Made by a program: the position numbers and the translations under genes | Assembly (NCBI RefSeq): GCF_010548275.1 | Contig: NZ_JAAGLT010000045.1 | Span: 1-49,644 of the forward strand | DNA: 49,644 nucleotides | Origin: Streptomyces sp. SID12488 | GTDB lineage: Bacteria; Actinomycetota; Actinomycetes; Streptomycetales; Streptomycetaceae | Direction: 5' to 3' | Part shown: piece by piece, positions 17,129-26,014 of the stretch | Numbering within the stretch: the first letter of the stretch is position 1 | Layout: every line of letters begins with the position of its first letter | Notes under the pieces: model-generated | The model's database searches: none | What the model saw: the letters and a program-made list of their open reading frames with translations, nothing else | What the model was told of the DNA's origin: nothing

Positions 17129-18394
17129 CTATCCGAAGAGCTTCTTGAGCTCGCGGTTGACGGCCTCGTCGGCCTTGTCGAGGGCCTTTTCCGGGTCCAT
17201 GTCCTTACGGACGGCGTTGGCGAAGACGTCCTCGAGGGAGGTGATCATGGCCTGGGTCCAGCCGATGTTGTCGAAGTGCCCGAACTCGTTGAAGAGCTTG
17301 ACGCCCTCAGCCGCGTTGCCCGACTTGAGCTTGGTGGCCGACTGTGCGAGCGAGGTGCGCGGCGGGATGTGGAAGCCGTAGGAGGTGGCCCAGTCCTCCT
17401 GGTACTGCTTCTGGTCGATCCACAGCCACTTGACGTACTCCTTGGCGGCCTCGACGTTCTCGCTCTTGGCGTTGACGAACATCGACCAGCCGCCGTTGTA
17501 GACCGACTGCTTGCCGGAGTCGATCGTCTTGGGGAAGGGGAAGATCCCCCAGTCGTCGCCGAGCGCGGCCTGGATCCCCGGCATCGCCCACATACCGCAG
17601 AACTGGATGGCGCACAGGCCCTGGTTGAGGGAGGAGGGGTCCCAGGACGCGGTCGGTGCGCCGAGGAGAAGGTCGCCGCTGGTGAACAGCTTGCGCATCT
17701 TCTTGATGCCCTCGATCACGCCGTCCGTGTGGTAGGCGATCTCGTTCTTCTCGTTGAGGGTGTCGGCGCCGGCCGACCAGATCATCGGGCTGACGACACT
17801 GTGCAGGTCGTCGCCCATGTACAGGCCCTTGACCTTGCCGGTGGTCAGCTTGGCCGCGGCCTCCATCAGCTCGTCGAGCGTGGTCGGCACCTCGACCTTG
17901 GCCTTCTCCAGCATCGACTTCCGGTAGAAGAAGAACTGCGGGTCGTCGATCATGCGGACGCCGTATATCTTGCCGTCGACCGTGTGCGACTTGATGTCGG
18001 CCGGGTTGAAGTCGTCCTTGACCGGATCGATGATGTCGGTCAGATCCGCCACCTGACCGCTCTTGATCATCTGGATCTGCGGGTGGAACTCGAAGAGGTC
18101 GGGCGCGTTCTTGGTGAGCAGTGTCGCGAAGAGCTTGCTCTCGAAGTCGGCGCTGGTGATCCACTGCGTGGTCACGTTGGCCTTGTCGTAGGCCTTGGCG
18201 TACTTCTTGATGGCCTGCTCGGTGCCCGCCTCGCCGTACGCGTGGAAGTACTGCGTGAGGTTCGTGCCCGAACCGGCCCCACCGGAGCGCCCGTTGTTGC
18301 CGCCGCAGGCGGTCAGCGCGCCCGCGGCGGACAGGCCCGCCGCGGCCCGGAGGATGGATCGGCGGTCCCAGTTACTGCTGCTCATTGCCGACAT
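17129..18394 (-). CDS. Extracellular sugar-binding lipoprotein of ABC transporter
   Basis: A 421-aa substrate-binding protein of the family 1 (MalE-like) type. The signal has twin arginines (DRRSILRAAAG) and a lipobox ending LTAC, so it is a Tat-exported lipoprotein with Cys as the first mature residue. The mature part shows typical family blocks (ITSADFESKLFATLLTKNAP; DPQFFFYRKSMLEKAKVEVP; GLCAIQFCGMWAMPGIQAAL). The ATG at 18394 has AAGGACG upstream; a second ATG three codons later is possible. It captures the sugar outside the cell for the two permeases. The ligand is not readable; the operon context below suggests a xylan- or plant-sugar-type oligosaccharide. Confidence 0.92.
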   Translation of the reverse strand: MSAMSSSNWDRRSILRAAAGLSAAGALTACGGNNGRSGGAGSGTNLTQYFHAYGEAGTEQAIKKYAKAYDKANVTTQWITSADFESKLFATLLTKNAPDLFEFHPQIQMIKSGQVADLTDIIDPVKDDFNPADIKSHTVDGKIYGVRMIDDPQFFFYRKSMLEKAKVEVPTTLDELMEAAAKLTTGKVKGLYMGDDLHSVVSPMIWSAGADTLNEKNEIAYHTDGVIEGIKKMRKLFTSGDLLLGAPTASWDPSSLNQGLCAIQFCGMWAMPGIQAALGDDWGIFPFPKTIDSGKQSVYNGGWSMFVNAKSENVEAAKEYVKWLWIDQKQYQEDWATSYGFHIPPRTSLAQSATKLKSGNAAEGVKLFNEFGHFDNIGWTQAMITSLEDVFANAVRKDMDPEKALDKADEAVNRELKKLFG

Positions 18395-18963
18395 GTTGAC
18401 GTCCTTGTCTCGAAGTGCGGCTGTGCCTCTGCGGCCGGATGACCAAATGGGTTGCAGGGCGGGACGGTAACTTTCGAAAAAGCCTTCGGCAAGGGGTTGG
18501 ACGAAGGCTGTGCGAAACGTTGCGTCCGTTCGGAATGACGAACGCGAGGGTGTGGCAAAGGGGTTAAGTCCGCTGGGCGCTTCGCTGAGGATCCGTCCGT
18601 TGGTCTTCAGCAACCAGCGTTGGACCGCGTCACCTGTGTGGTCCACGGCCGTAACAAGGCCTGAACTCCCGCCGGACGGCTGCTTGCCCTCCTCAACGGG
18701 CCTTTGATCAACGGGGCTTGGACCTGGCGCTCGAAGTACTGCTGGTCGGTTCGTTCACCCACCAGGTGTCCGACACACCAACGTCGATGGTCTGTGCGGT
18801 GTGGGGGAGACCTCGGCCACCGTGAGGGTGGTGGCCGAGCCGGTCGGACAGAGCGTCAGCGGGGTCCGGTGGGTACGAATGCGACTACTGGATTACTGGA
18901 TTGCTGCAGTCCGCAAGACCGGTCCGTTGGCGTGGGGACAGACCATGTGTGTCCCTTCCGTCG
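18395..18963 (-). promoter_or_regulatory. Intergenic control region upstream of sugar ABC operon
   Basis: A gap of 569 bases between the ROK gene and the binding-protein gene, with no supported ORF. Near 18470-18485 the plus strand reads AACTTTCGAAAAAG, an imperfect palindrome that contains AACTTTCG, part of the CGAAACTTTCG element described for Streptomyces xylanase promoters. A GCGAAACGTTGCG palindrome-like run lies at about 18511-18523. These are candidate operators for the ROK protein or a LacI protein; binding is inferred. Confidence 0.4.
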
Positions 18964-20226
18964 TCATGAAAGCGGTGCGATACGGCTCTGGCTCCTTGCG
19001 GGGGCGGCGCGCTTCAATGCCCTCCGTCCGCCTACGGACTGCAGGGCACCTTCGAGTGCGAACGTGGCCGCGCCCAGACACACCGGGTCGGTGGGGATGG
19101 GGGAGAGGACGATATCGGTGGCGGTCATGGGCCGTGGCAGCGCGTGCCGGGCGACGGCCTTGCGTACCTCTGTGACCAGGGGCTCACCCAGGGCAGCCGC
19201 GACCCAGCTGCTGAGCACGACCACTTCGGGGTTGAACAGGTTGACCAGATCGGCGATGCCGGCACCGAGGTAGCGGACGGTGTCGCGGACCACCTTGAGG
19301 GCCACCGGGTCGTGTTCTTGCAGCCCCCGGGCCAGTGCGGCGATGGTGGCCGTCTGGTCCTCCGGGTACAGCAGAGTGCTCTGAGGACTCAGCTCCTGCA
19401 GGTTCAACATGATCCCGGACGCACCGACGTACGCCTCCACGCAGCCGTGCTTGCCGCAGCGGCACAGCCTGCCGTCCAGGACGATCGTGGTGTGGCCCCA
19501 TTCGCCTGCGCTGTTGCTCCCACCTCGGTGCAGCCCGCCGCCCAGCACGAGTCCGACGCCCACCCCGGTCCCGAGATTGACCACCACGGCGTCCACGCGC
19601 CCGCGCGCGGCCCCGAACCACAGTTCGGCCACCGCGCAGGCGCGCAGTGGATTGTCCAGGTGAAGGGGATAAGCGATGTACTCGGCCAGTAGGTCGAGGA
19701 GTGGTACGTCGTGCCAGTCCCAGTTGGGCGCGTACTCCACGAAGCCGGTGACACGGTCCACCTGGCCCGGCATGCTCACGCCGACACCGAGCACGCGTGC
19801 ACCCGAGACTCCAGCTTGTGTGACAACCGACCCGATGGCCGCAGTGACATGGCTGACCACCTGCTCTGGGAGGCTTTCCCCGGGCCCGACATCCTCTTCG
19901 GCACGCGCCAGGACGTTCAGAGCGAGGTCGAACAACTCGACCCGCACGTACGTTTCTGCGATGTCCACGCCGATCAACGCGCCTCCCGAAGCGTTGATGG
20001 CCACCAGGCCCCGGGGCCGGCCACCCGCCGAGTCCTCGAACCCGACTTCGGTCAGAATGCCGATCTCCAGCAGTTCACCGACAAGTGTGGCGACCGTGGC
20101 CGTGCTGAGCCCGGAAGTGGCGGCCAGTTTCTGGCGGGAAACGGGTGACGTGGCGATGATCTGGCGCAGTACTTCGTATCGGTTCGCGGTTCGGATGTCA
20201 CGTGACGTGCGCTTCACCGACGACAC
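18964..20226 (-). CDS. ROK-family transcriptional regulator
   Basis: A 420-aa regulator. The N-terminal winged helix (about 15-70) includes VSRQKLAATSGLSTATVATL, then a ROK sugar-kinase-like domain. The ROK zinc site is intact (LCRCGKHGCVEAYVG) and the glucose-binding-type GEWGH precedes it. The phosphate loop VVVNLGTGVGVG suggests sugar binding, but whether kinase activity remains is unknown. The GTG at 20226 has GAGGAG four bases upstream; a GTG at 20217 is too far from it. It is transcribed towards the sugar ABC operon 569 bases away and is its most likely regulator. Confidence 0.9.
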   Translation of the reverse strand: MSSVKRTSRDIRTANRYEVLRQIIATSPVSRQKLAATSGLSTATVATLVGELLEIGILTEVGFEDSAGGRPRGLVAINASGGALIGVDIAETYVRVELFDLALNVLARAEEDVGPGESLPEQVVSHVTAAIGSVVTQAGVSGARVLGVGVSMPGQVDRVTGFVEYAPNWDWHDVPLLDLLAEYIAYPLHLDNPLRACAVAELWFGAARGRVDAVVVNLGTGVGVGLVLGGGLHRGGSNSAGEWGHTTIVLDGRLCRCGKHGCVEAYVGASGIMLNLQELSPQSTLLYPEDQTATIAALARGLQEHDPVALKVVRDTVRYLGAGIADLVNLFNPEVVVLSSWVAAALGEPLVTEVRKAVARHALPRPMTATDIVLSPIPTDPVCLGAATFALEGALQSVGGRRALKRAAPARSQSRIAPLS

Positions 20227-20440
20227 GAATCTCCTCGATCCTCCCTGACCGGGCCGGGCCTCACTGCACCGGTGGGGCGTAAGGGTATAGCTAGCAATGG
20301 CTTTCGACAATGGGTTAGAAAAAGGGTCAGGGAAAAAGCGATCTGACGGTTGGGAACGGCTGCCCGCCTTACGAGCTCGTACATGGTTGACGGCGAGGCG
20401 TCGAGTCCTTGATGGTTGGTCACGGGTGTGTGGTGGGAAC
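20227..20440 (-). promoter_or_regulatory. Upstream region of the ROK gene
   Basis: On the minus strand, TTGTCG and TATACC are separated by 15 bases (about 20285-20312), a possible but short-spaced promoter. The same area has CTTTTTC and TCGAAAG half-sites, also seen upstream of the ABC operon. This could be an autoregulatory site. Low confidence. Confidence 0.3.
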
Positions 20441-20730
20441 GTGACTCGTGCGGTGGCCATCGGTAACCGGCGGATCGCGGGCCTGACGGCCGATGTGGTT
20501 GCTGAATTCGTCGCTGAAGTCGGCCCGTTGAGGTATGAGCGTCGCCAGGGCCGGCTTGCCTCCCGGCAGCGGAGGCGGGCGTCGACCCCTACCGCGACCA
20601 TCCGCGCGCTCGCCGCGCGGCCGAACCGGTAGTTGCTGTCACCCACTTCGCAGAGGAGATCCGGGAGCTGGGCTACACCGGCATCGCGCACCTCGTCGTC
20701 CGCTCAATCAGAACCTGTCTCTCTACGCCG
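20440..20730 (+). mobile_element. Transposase remnants (IS5-like and ISL3-like)
   Basis: Two short relics side by side. RIAGLTADVVAEFVAEVGPL (about 20470-20530) resembles the N-terminus of an IS5-group transposase. HFAEEIRELGYTG (about 20645-20685) resembles a conserved block of ISL3-family transposases. Neither has a usable start or a catalytic region. Confidence 0.4.
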
Positions 20731-20787
20731 TGGACGATCTCCGCGGGATCAGCATGGTTGTCAGCCTTGGGTGTCAGAATCGGTGGC

Positions 20788-21231
20788 ATGCCGCTGTCTG
20801 ACTACTTTTCTGCCGCTGATGACCAGGCCGCCATCTCGGTCCTCCAGACGCTGGGAGGGCCGGAGAAGGCAGGGCTCGACGTGGTCTTGCTGGAGAACAT
20901 TGACCCGGTCGTCGCGATTGCCCTGCTCGAATCCGTCATGACCGGGTGCAGCTATGAGGAGGCCCGTGAACTCCCGCGGTCGGGGGAACTGCTGTCCTCG
21001 CCGGAGGGTGAGTCCTTGGTCGTCAGCGTGTCTGACAGCTTGGTCGATGCTCTTGCCGCAGCATCGCGGGACGATCTCGTTCGTGCTGCCGAACTGTGGT
21101 CGATGACCGACGAACTCCGGCAGCTGGGTATCAGCGTCGAAGTCACGGTCGAGGTCCTGGAGGAGTTGGCCGGCTTGACTCAGCGTGCTCTGGCCTCCGG
21201 GCTGCGGCTGTATTGCTGGTTGGCCCTGTGA
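20788..21231 (+). CDS. Conserved hypothetical protein
   Basis: A 147-aa acidic protein starting MPLSDYFSAADDQAAISVLQ, with NIDPVVAIALLESVMTGCSY, SPEGESLVVSVSDSLVDALA and the tail ASGLRLYCWLAL. I recall near-identical Streptomyces proteins with unknown function. The all-alpha, acidic character and the aromatic C-terminus suggest a small soluble protein of the kind often linked to toxin-immunity or regulatory loci, but nothing proves this. The ATG at 20788 is favoured over an earlier in-frame ATG at 20758, which only adds residues unlike the family. The ribosome binding site is poor, so expression is uncertain. Confidence 0.65.
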   Translation: MPLSDYFSAADDQAAISVLQTLGGPEKAGLDVVLLENIDPVVAIALLESVMTGCSYEEARELPRSGELLSSPEGESLVVSVSDSLVDALAAASRDDLVRAAELWSMTDELRQLGISVEVTVEVLEELAGLTQRALASGLRLYCWLAL

Positions 21232-21239
21232 GTCACCGG

Positions 21240-21550
21240 CGTCCGGCGGCGTTGTCCTTGCTCAGCAGTTCGCGTCGTTGGCGGGTGCCGTAGGAGTCGC
21301 CGGTCAGGGCGAGAACCCGTCGTTCGACCTGGTGCACCCTGCAGCGTTGGCCATGGGTTGCCATGGGTCTCGTGCGGCAGGATGCTGCGGGCAGAGGCCG
21401 GGACGCCGGTTGTCCGAGGACGAGCGGGAGGTGATCCACAGGAACGTCGACCGTGTCCGGGCGACTTGCGAGTGGATTGTGACTGCCGTCGACAGCGGTC
21501 ATCTGGACATGGACGAGGAGCTGACCAAACTGCTACGAGGCGAAAAGCCG
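21240..21550. pseudogene. Gene fragments on both strands
   Basis: On the minus strand, RCRVHQVERRVLALTGDSYG and RQRRELLSKDNAAGRR (stop near 21240) look like the end of a transposition- or DNA-handling protein. On the plus strand, LSEDEREVIHRNVDRVRATC and HLDMDEELTKLLRGEKP (about 21405-21550) look like the end of a short acidic protein that overlaps the racP-like start. Neither has an N-terminus. Assignments are tentative. Confidence 0.35.
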
Positions 21551-21800
21551 TGCCGCGCCGATCACGGCGCGAGGGCGATAGCGCCCGCGAGTACGCCGAG
21601 GCCCTCTGACGGGTGCTGATGTCGGCCCGCCCCGCCGGTCTGCACATGCCGCAGCTGATGCGGGCCATCGAACTGACTCGAAGTCAGGTACGCTCCGGGC
21701 TCGCGATGCTGCGCGACGTCATCGCCAAGAAGGGCTGGCAGCCCCTCATCTACACACGCGCCGACGGCTACCAGTTCACCGCCACCGCGGGGACGGGACA
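21550..21800 (+). pseudogene. RacP-like protein, interrupted by in-frame stop
   Basis: From the GTG at 21550 the frame gives VPRRSRREGDSAREYAEAL, then TGA (21607-21609), then continues in the same frame RVLMSARPAGLHMPQLMRAI and QVRSGLAMLRDVIAKKGW. The second part is a winged-helix-like region seen in Streptomyces proteins annotated RacP, from mobile-element contexts. One nonsense mutation breaks it. The 3' end runs into the IS5 element at about 21810. Function of intact relatives is not firmly known. Confidence 0.55.
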
Positions 21801-21827
21801 CCAAGGGAGCACGGGACGCGCCGACGC

Positions 21828-22403
21828 CGCTATCCCTCGGACACCAGCATCGAGGAATGGGCCCTGCTGGAGCGGCTGCTGCCCACACCCGCCTGCCAGT
21901 TGGCCTCGGGCGGCCACCCGGAGAAGTGGCCTCGCCGTGAAATCGTCGACGCCATCCGGTACGTGGTGGATACGGGCTGCAAGTGGTGGGTCCTGCCAGC
22001 GGACTTCCCGCCCTTCCAGACGGTCTTCGGGTTCTTCAGTCGGTGGCGCGCGGCCGGCATCTTCAACCTCATCCGCGACCAGCTCAGGCGCCTGGTCCGC
22101 CGCGTCTTGGGAACCTCCCCGCACCCCGTGGCCGTAGTGATCGATTCGCAGTCCGTCAAGGTCGCCGCCACCGTCCCCAGATCCACCTCCGGATTCGACC
22201 CGGGCAGGAAAATCCCAGGCCGGAAGAGACACATCGTCGTCGACATGAAAGGGCTGCTGCTGTTCGTCATGGTCACGCCGGCCGACACCCACGACGCCGT
22301 CGCGGCCAGGGAAGTCCTCCTCCGCCTGCGTCTCATGCAGCTCCCCGACGGTCAGGAACGGTTCAAGCCGCGTGATTTAAGACAGAGCAGTCCGGCTTGC
22401 TGA
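21828..22403 (+). mobile_element. IS5-family transposase, 3'-truncated
   Basis: Plus-strand transposase beginning RYPSDTSIEEWALLERLLP, with the DUF4096-like N-terminal block (IVDAIRYVVDTGCKWWVLPA) and the first catalytic Asp (VIDSQSVKVAATV, then PGRKRHIVVDMKGLLL). Similarity ends after VAAREVLLRLRLM near 22345, then an unrelated tail to the stop at 22403. The second Asp and the Glu of the DDE triad are missing, so it cannot transpose. It is related to, but not the same as, the element at 48721-49632. No inverted repeats were confirmed. Confidence 0.8.
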
Positions 22404-22464
22404 CCAGATGGCGCTGGAGGACCCGGCTCCGTTCCGGTGCTGTGAAGACGCGCTGCCGTCGAGC

Positions 22465-23586
22465 TCAGCGGCGGGACATGTAGAGGTCGAGGGCCTTGTG
22501 GAGGAGCTTGTTGAGCGGGAAGTCCCACTCGCCGAGGTATTCCACGGCCTGGCCGCCGGTGCCGACCTTGAACCGGAGCAGGCCGAGAAGGTGGTTGCTC
22601 TCCTCCAGAGTGTCGGTGATGCCGCGGAAGTCGTAGATGCTCGCGCCGAGTTCGTGGGCGTCGGTCATCATCCGCCACTGGATGGCGTTGTTCGGCTGGA
22701 CCTCGCGCTTGCGGCTGGTGGAGGCTCCGTAGGAGTACCAGACGTGCTCACCGACGGTCAGCATCGTTGCTGCCGCGAGTACTTCGCCCTCGTGGTGGGC
22801 GAGGTAGAGGCGCATGCGGTTGGGGTCCTCGGCCGTCAGTGCGGTCCACATACGCTGGAAGTACGCCAGTGGTCGCGGGATGAACCGGTCACGTTCGGCG
22901 GTCTCGACGTAGATGTCGTAGAAGGAGGGCAGGTCGTCGTAGCCGCCGCGGACGACCTTGACGTCGGACTTCTCGGCCTTCTTGATGTTGCGGCGCCACT
23001 GCTGGTTGAGGCCTCGCTGGACGTCCTCCAGCGACCGGTCTGCGAACGGGACTTGGAACACATAGCGCGGCTGGCCGGCGGCGAAGCCGTCCTCGTTGCC
23101 GGGCTCGGTCTGCTGCCAGCCCATCCGGCGCAGCCGGTCAGCGATGTCGAAGGCCCGCGGCTCGTGCACGGTGGCCTCTGCATCACGCAATTGTCTGGCC
23201 TGCGGGTCGGCGATCGCGGCCTTGACCGCCTCCGCACTCCAGCGGCGGGCGACGATGGGCGGGCCCATCTTCACCGAGAACGCGCCCTGAGCCTTGAGGT
23301 AGGCGAGCATCGGCTCCAGCCATCGCTGAAGATCCGGCGCGTCCCATTCGATGACGGGCCCTTCAGGCAGATAGGCAAGGTACCGCTTGAGCTTCGGCAA
23401 TGGCCGGAACAGCACCAGCCCCACGCCGACGAGGCGGTCGTTGCCGTCGTACCACCCCAGACTCTCTGCCCGCCAGTCCGGCTTCACATCACCCCAGGAG
23501 GGGACCTGCATGTGACTCGCCGAGGGCCGGGTCGCGACGAAGGCCAGGTGCTCCTCGCGGGTGATCGCCTTGAGGCGGAAACTCAT
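22465..23586 (-). CDS. FemABX-family peptidoglycan bridge / aminoacyl transferase
   Basis: A 373-aa cytoplasmic enzyme of the FemX/VanK type, made of two GNAT-like domains. Typical blocks: HMQVPSWGDVKPDWRAESLG, YLPEGPVIEWDAPDL, the lysine-rich stretch QQWRRNIKKAEKSDV, ERDRFIPRPLAYFQRMW, and the C-terminal FRGITDTLEESNHLLGLLRF with FKVGTGG. In Streptomyces such enzymes add Gly from Gly-tRNA to the lipid II peptide stem, and VanK-like versions act in glycopeptide resistance. Which role this copy has is unclear. The ATG at 23586 is preceded by AAAGGAG. It stands alone in IS-rich DNA. Confidence 0.88.
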   Translation of the reverse strand: MSFRLKAITREEHLAFVATRPSASHMQVPSWGDVKPDWRAESLGWYDGNDRLVGVGLVLFRPLPKLKRYLAYLPEGPVIEWDAPDLQRWLEPMLAYLKAQGAFSVKMGPPIVARRWSAEAVKAAIADPQARQLRDAEATVHEPRAFDIADRLRRMGWQQTEPGNEDGFAAGQPRYVFQVPFADRSLEDVQRGLNQQWRRNIKKAEKSDVKVVRGGYDDLPSFYDIYVETAERDRFIPRPLAYFQRMWTALTAEDPNRMRLYLAHHEGEVLAAATMLTVGEHVWYSYGASTSRKREVQPNNAIQWRMMTDAHELGASIYDFRGITDTLEESNHLLGLLRFKVGTGGQAVEYLGEWDFPLNKLLHKALDLYMSRR

Positions 23587-23807
23587 GGGCAGTGCTCCTT
23601 TGCTCGGCGCATCAGCCTACTGAGGTCACTGCCGTGCATCAGCCCCGTCCACTCCGGTTCGTCGGAGCAGACGCTGCACCGCGCCGTGTTGTGTCGTTCG
23701 GTCTCGGTGGCCTGGAAGCGTGGCTTCGTAACCGAAGAGCGGGCAGCACTTGTCGATCACAGAGCCTCGAAATGTCGATGAGAACCGACCCCGCGGGAGG
23801 ACGATCC

Positions 23808-24602
23808 CTAGCTCGGTTTCCAGGCGGTGAGCTGGAAGAGCCGGGCAGTGTGCATGTAGGGCGGCCGGGCGGTGGTGGCGAGTTCGAGGCGTTCGAGGGC
23901 TGCGTAGAAGTCCGGGTCGTGCTTGCGTGCGTCGTCGGTGATGTAGTCGCAGAAGCTGCGGATGCCGTAGTGGGCGATGTCCCGGCAGCCGACCTCCCGC
24001 AGAGTGCGGATGATCTCTTCAGCTGTGTGGAGCGTCAACACCGAGTTGAACATCTGCGTCCGCGCCTGATCGGTGTCGAGTGCGGCGAGCGCCGCCGCGG
24101 GGTCCATCTCCCGGACGGCGATGTTCAAGGGCGTCGAATGCCGGTTGATCGCCATGACGGAGACCAGGCCCCCGGCCTTCAGCGGGGAGAGTGCCGAGGC
24201 GAGAGCGCTTGGGACGTCGTCCATGTATTGCAGGAGGTTATGGCAGAGCACGACATCGAATTCCCCGTTGGCGAGGTCGCGGGGCAGATCGGTCGCGTCG
24301 GCCTCGACGCAGTTGATCAGCTCCGTCACGGCGCCTGCCACGGCTCGCTCAGTGGCCGCTGCGAGCATGGCGGGTGCGTAGTCAACGATGGTGACATGGT
24401 GCCCGCGGGCCGCGAGGCGGATCGCGTCTCCGCCGTCGCCGCCGGCGAGGTCGAGTATCCGAAGCGATTCGCCGCCCACGTCGCCAAGATGACGGAGCAG
24501 GTTTGCCTCAGCGATCGAATAGCGCAGTCGGCCCCAGGGGGCGTCCTGCCACTCCTGCCAGGTGGTCATCGAGGTGTTGAACTTCTCAAGATCTTCAGCC
24601 AT
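23808..24602 (-). CDS. Class I SAM-dependent methyltransferase
   Basis: A 264-aa soluble enzyme with a Rossmann SAM domain: motif I ILDLAGGDGGDAIRLAARGH, the acidic post-I residue in VTIVDYAP, motif II region CVEADATDLP, and FDVVLCHNLLQYMDDVP. The C-terminal part has the helix ARTQMFNSVLTLHTAEEIIR, as in UbiE/CmoA-type small-molecule methyltransferases. The substrate is unknown. I start at the ATG at 24602 (MAEDLEKFNTSMT), though the ribosome binding site is weak. The longer frame to 24647 starts with arginine-rich sequence. Confidence 0.85.
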   Translation of the reverse strand: MAEDLEKFNTSMTTWQEWQDAPWGRLRYSIAEANLLRHLGDVGGESLRILDLAGGDGGDAIRLAARGHHVTIVDYAPAMLAAATERAVAGAVTELINCVEADATDLPRDLANGEFDVVLCHNLLQYMDDVPSALASALSPLKAGGLVSVMAINRHSTPLNIAVREMDPAAALAALDTDQARTQMFNSVLTLHTAEEIIRTLREVGCRDIAHYGIRSFCDYITDDARKHDPDFYAALERLELATTARPPYMHTARLFQLTAWKPS

Positions 24603-24665
24603 CTGGCGACGATAGCGGCCTGGCGTCCTTGGCCGGTGTTGCGGCACAGCCAGTAGTGGGGAAGG

Positions 24666-25052
24666 TCAGCCGCTCATCCAGCCGTGCTCCCTATGCACCG
24701 CCTCGGTCTCGTCTTCGCCGAGCCACTCGAGTGTGAACCGTCGGCCCCGCAGCCGGAAGGACCCCGAGGACCAGTCCTCAAGCTCCTCATCGAGCTTGTC
24801 AGCACCAACGACCCCGTCCTCGAACACGGGCATTTGCTGTGTTGCACGGACACGAAACACTGCCCACTCAGGAAGCTCTCGCGGCTTCACCCACCGCCTT
24901 CGCCAGACCGGGCCTTCCCGGCACCACCAAGTGGTGACTCGGGTCAGGAACACGCCGACCTGTTCGTCCCCGTCCATAAGGCGAGCAGCAGCGTGGCGAT
25001 AAGGGTCGAGTCGGACATCCGTAGGTGGCTCCGGCCGCTGGCGTCTGGACAC
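24666..25052 (-). CDS. Hypothetical protein
   Basis: About 128 aa and rich in Trp and charged residues (VFLTRVTTWWCREGPVWRRR, WVKPRELPEWAVFRVRA, then SGSFRLRGRRFTLEWLGEDE). No membrane helix or signal peptide is seen. I do not recognise a domain. The start is uncertain: the GTG at 25052 (VSRRQRPEPP) follows AGGGA, and an ATG at 25121 would add 23 residues of poor character. It ends 63 bases after the start of the methyltransferase and may be co-transcribed with it. Confidence 0.6.
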   Translation of the reverse strand: MSRRQRPEPPTDVRLDPYRHAAARLMDGDEQVGVFLTRVTTWWCREGPVWRRRWVKPRELPEWAVFRVRATQQMPVFEDGVVGADKLDEELEDWSSGSFRLRGRRFTLEWLGEDETEAVHREHGWMSG

Positions 25053-25195
25053 AGGCACATTATCCCTGACGATGTATTCGGCCCGCGGTGCAGGCGGAAC
25101 CCGCCCCGAGGTCAAAGACACCCACTTACCGGGAACCGGACGTCACTTCACGAACCGTCCTCTCAGGGCCGCGCATAAGGCGACCTACCCGTCAC

Positions 25196-25440
25196 TACCT
25201 CACGTCAGACCGGCCATCTCCTGCTCACCGCCCCTGAAAACCTGCGCCCGAAGGAAACAAGGCTGCTGGAGAAGATCACCGCGGTCTGCCCGGAGCTGAC
25301 CGCACTCGCCGATCCCGCCCGCGGCTTCGCCGCCCCGCTCAAACCGGCCGAGGGCAACGGCGCGAAGCTCGCCGAGCGGATCACAGCCGCCCGCGCCGTC
25401 GACATGCCCCACCTGCGCAGCGTCACCACCGACTACGGGC
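25196..25440 (+). mobile_element. ISL3-family transposase fragment
   Basis: The plus strand encodes HLLLTAPENLRPKETRLLEK, CPELTALADPARGFAA and MPHLRSVTTDYG in one frame, matching the central-to-C-terminal part of ISL3-family transposases (helical zone before the final Glu). Upstream and downstream parts are missing. Confidence 0.65.
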
Positions 25441-25507
25441 CAGAGTCGAACGTTTGACACTCCCGGAAATTGTCCACCCCACCGTTGTCGGCGATGAACT
25501 CCCCGGC

Positions 25508-25639
25508 GTACAGGTAGTGCCAGTTGCGGGTGTTGTAGTAGGCGGTGAGGCCCGCGAGGTGGTCCGGTGTGCGTGGGTCGAAGGTCACCAGGGTCTGGAA
25601 CGAGCAGCGCGCGGCGGTGACCCGGCGGGCGACGAGACT
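25508..25639 (-). pseudogene. GH43 beta-xylosidase fragment (C-terminal lectin-like domain)
   Basis: About 44 residues (SLVARRVTAARCSFQTLVTF, then DPRTPDHLAGLTAYYNTRNW) match the C-terminal concanavalin-like domain of family 43 xylosidases/arabinofuranosidases. The catalytic domain is missing, and the frame then runs into foreign sequence. It lies beside a LacI-type fragment, the usual partner of xylan-use genes. Confidence 0.65.
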
Positions 25640-25666
25640 CGGGGACCGGCCGGCCTGGACGTGGCC

Positions 25667-26014
25667 GGGCAGTACACCAGGGTCTCCGGCTACCAGCGGG
25701 CCCGGACCGCGCTGAAGGAAGGGCTGGACTTCACGGCGGTCTTCGCGGGCGCCGACATGGTGGCCGTCGGCGCTCTGGCCGCGCTGCGCGAGGCCGGTCT
25801 GGACGTGCCCGGTGACGTGTCCCTGGTCGGCTTCGCCCACGTACCTTTCGCCGCCGACCTGGCGCCCGCGCTCACCACGGTTCGCGTGCCCTACGAGGAC
25901 CTGGGACGCACCGCGGTCCGCTTGGCCCTGGAGCGGGAGAGCCGCCTGGCCGACGGCCACGTGGTGCTCAGTACGCAGTTGGTGATCCGGAAGTCGGTGC
26001 GGTCACCGACGTAG
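25667..26014 (+). pseudogene. LacI-family regulator, C-terminal fragment
   Basis: Encodes the last 115 residues of a LacI/GalR ligand-binding domain: YTRVSGYQRARTALKEG, then FAGADMVAVGALAALREAGL, VPGDVSLVGFAHVPFA, and the C-terminal TTVRVPYEDLGRTAVRLALE. The DNA-binding headpiece and first half are lost. It is fused at its 5' end to the GH43 remnant region on the other strand. It cannot act as a repressor. Confidence 0.75.

Noticed and set aside
17054..18442. Plus-strand frame of 462 codons
   Set aside because: Antisense to the sugar-binding lipoprotein; valine/leucine/glycine-rich artefact.
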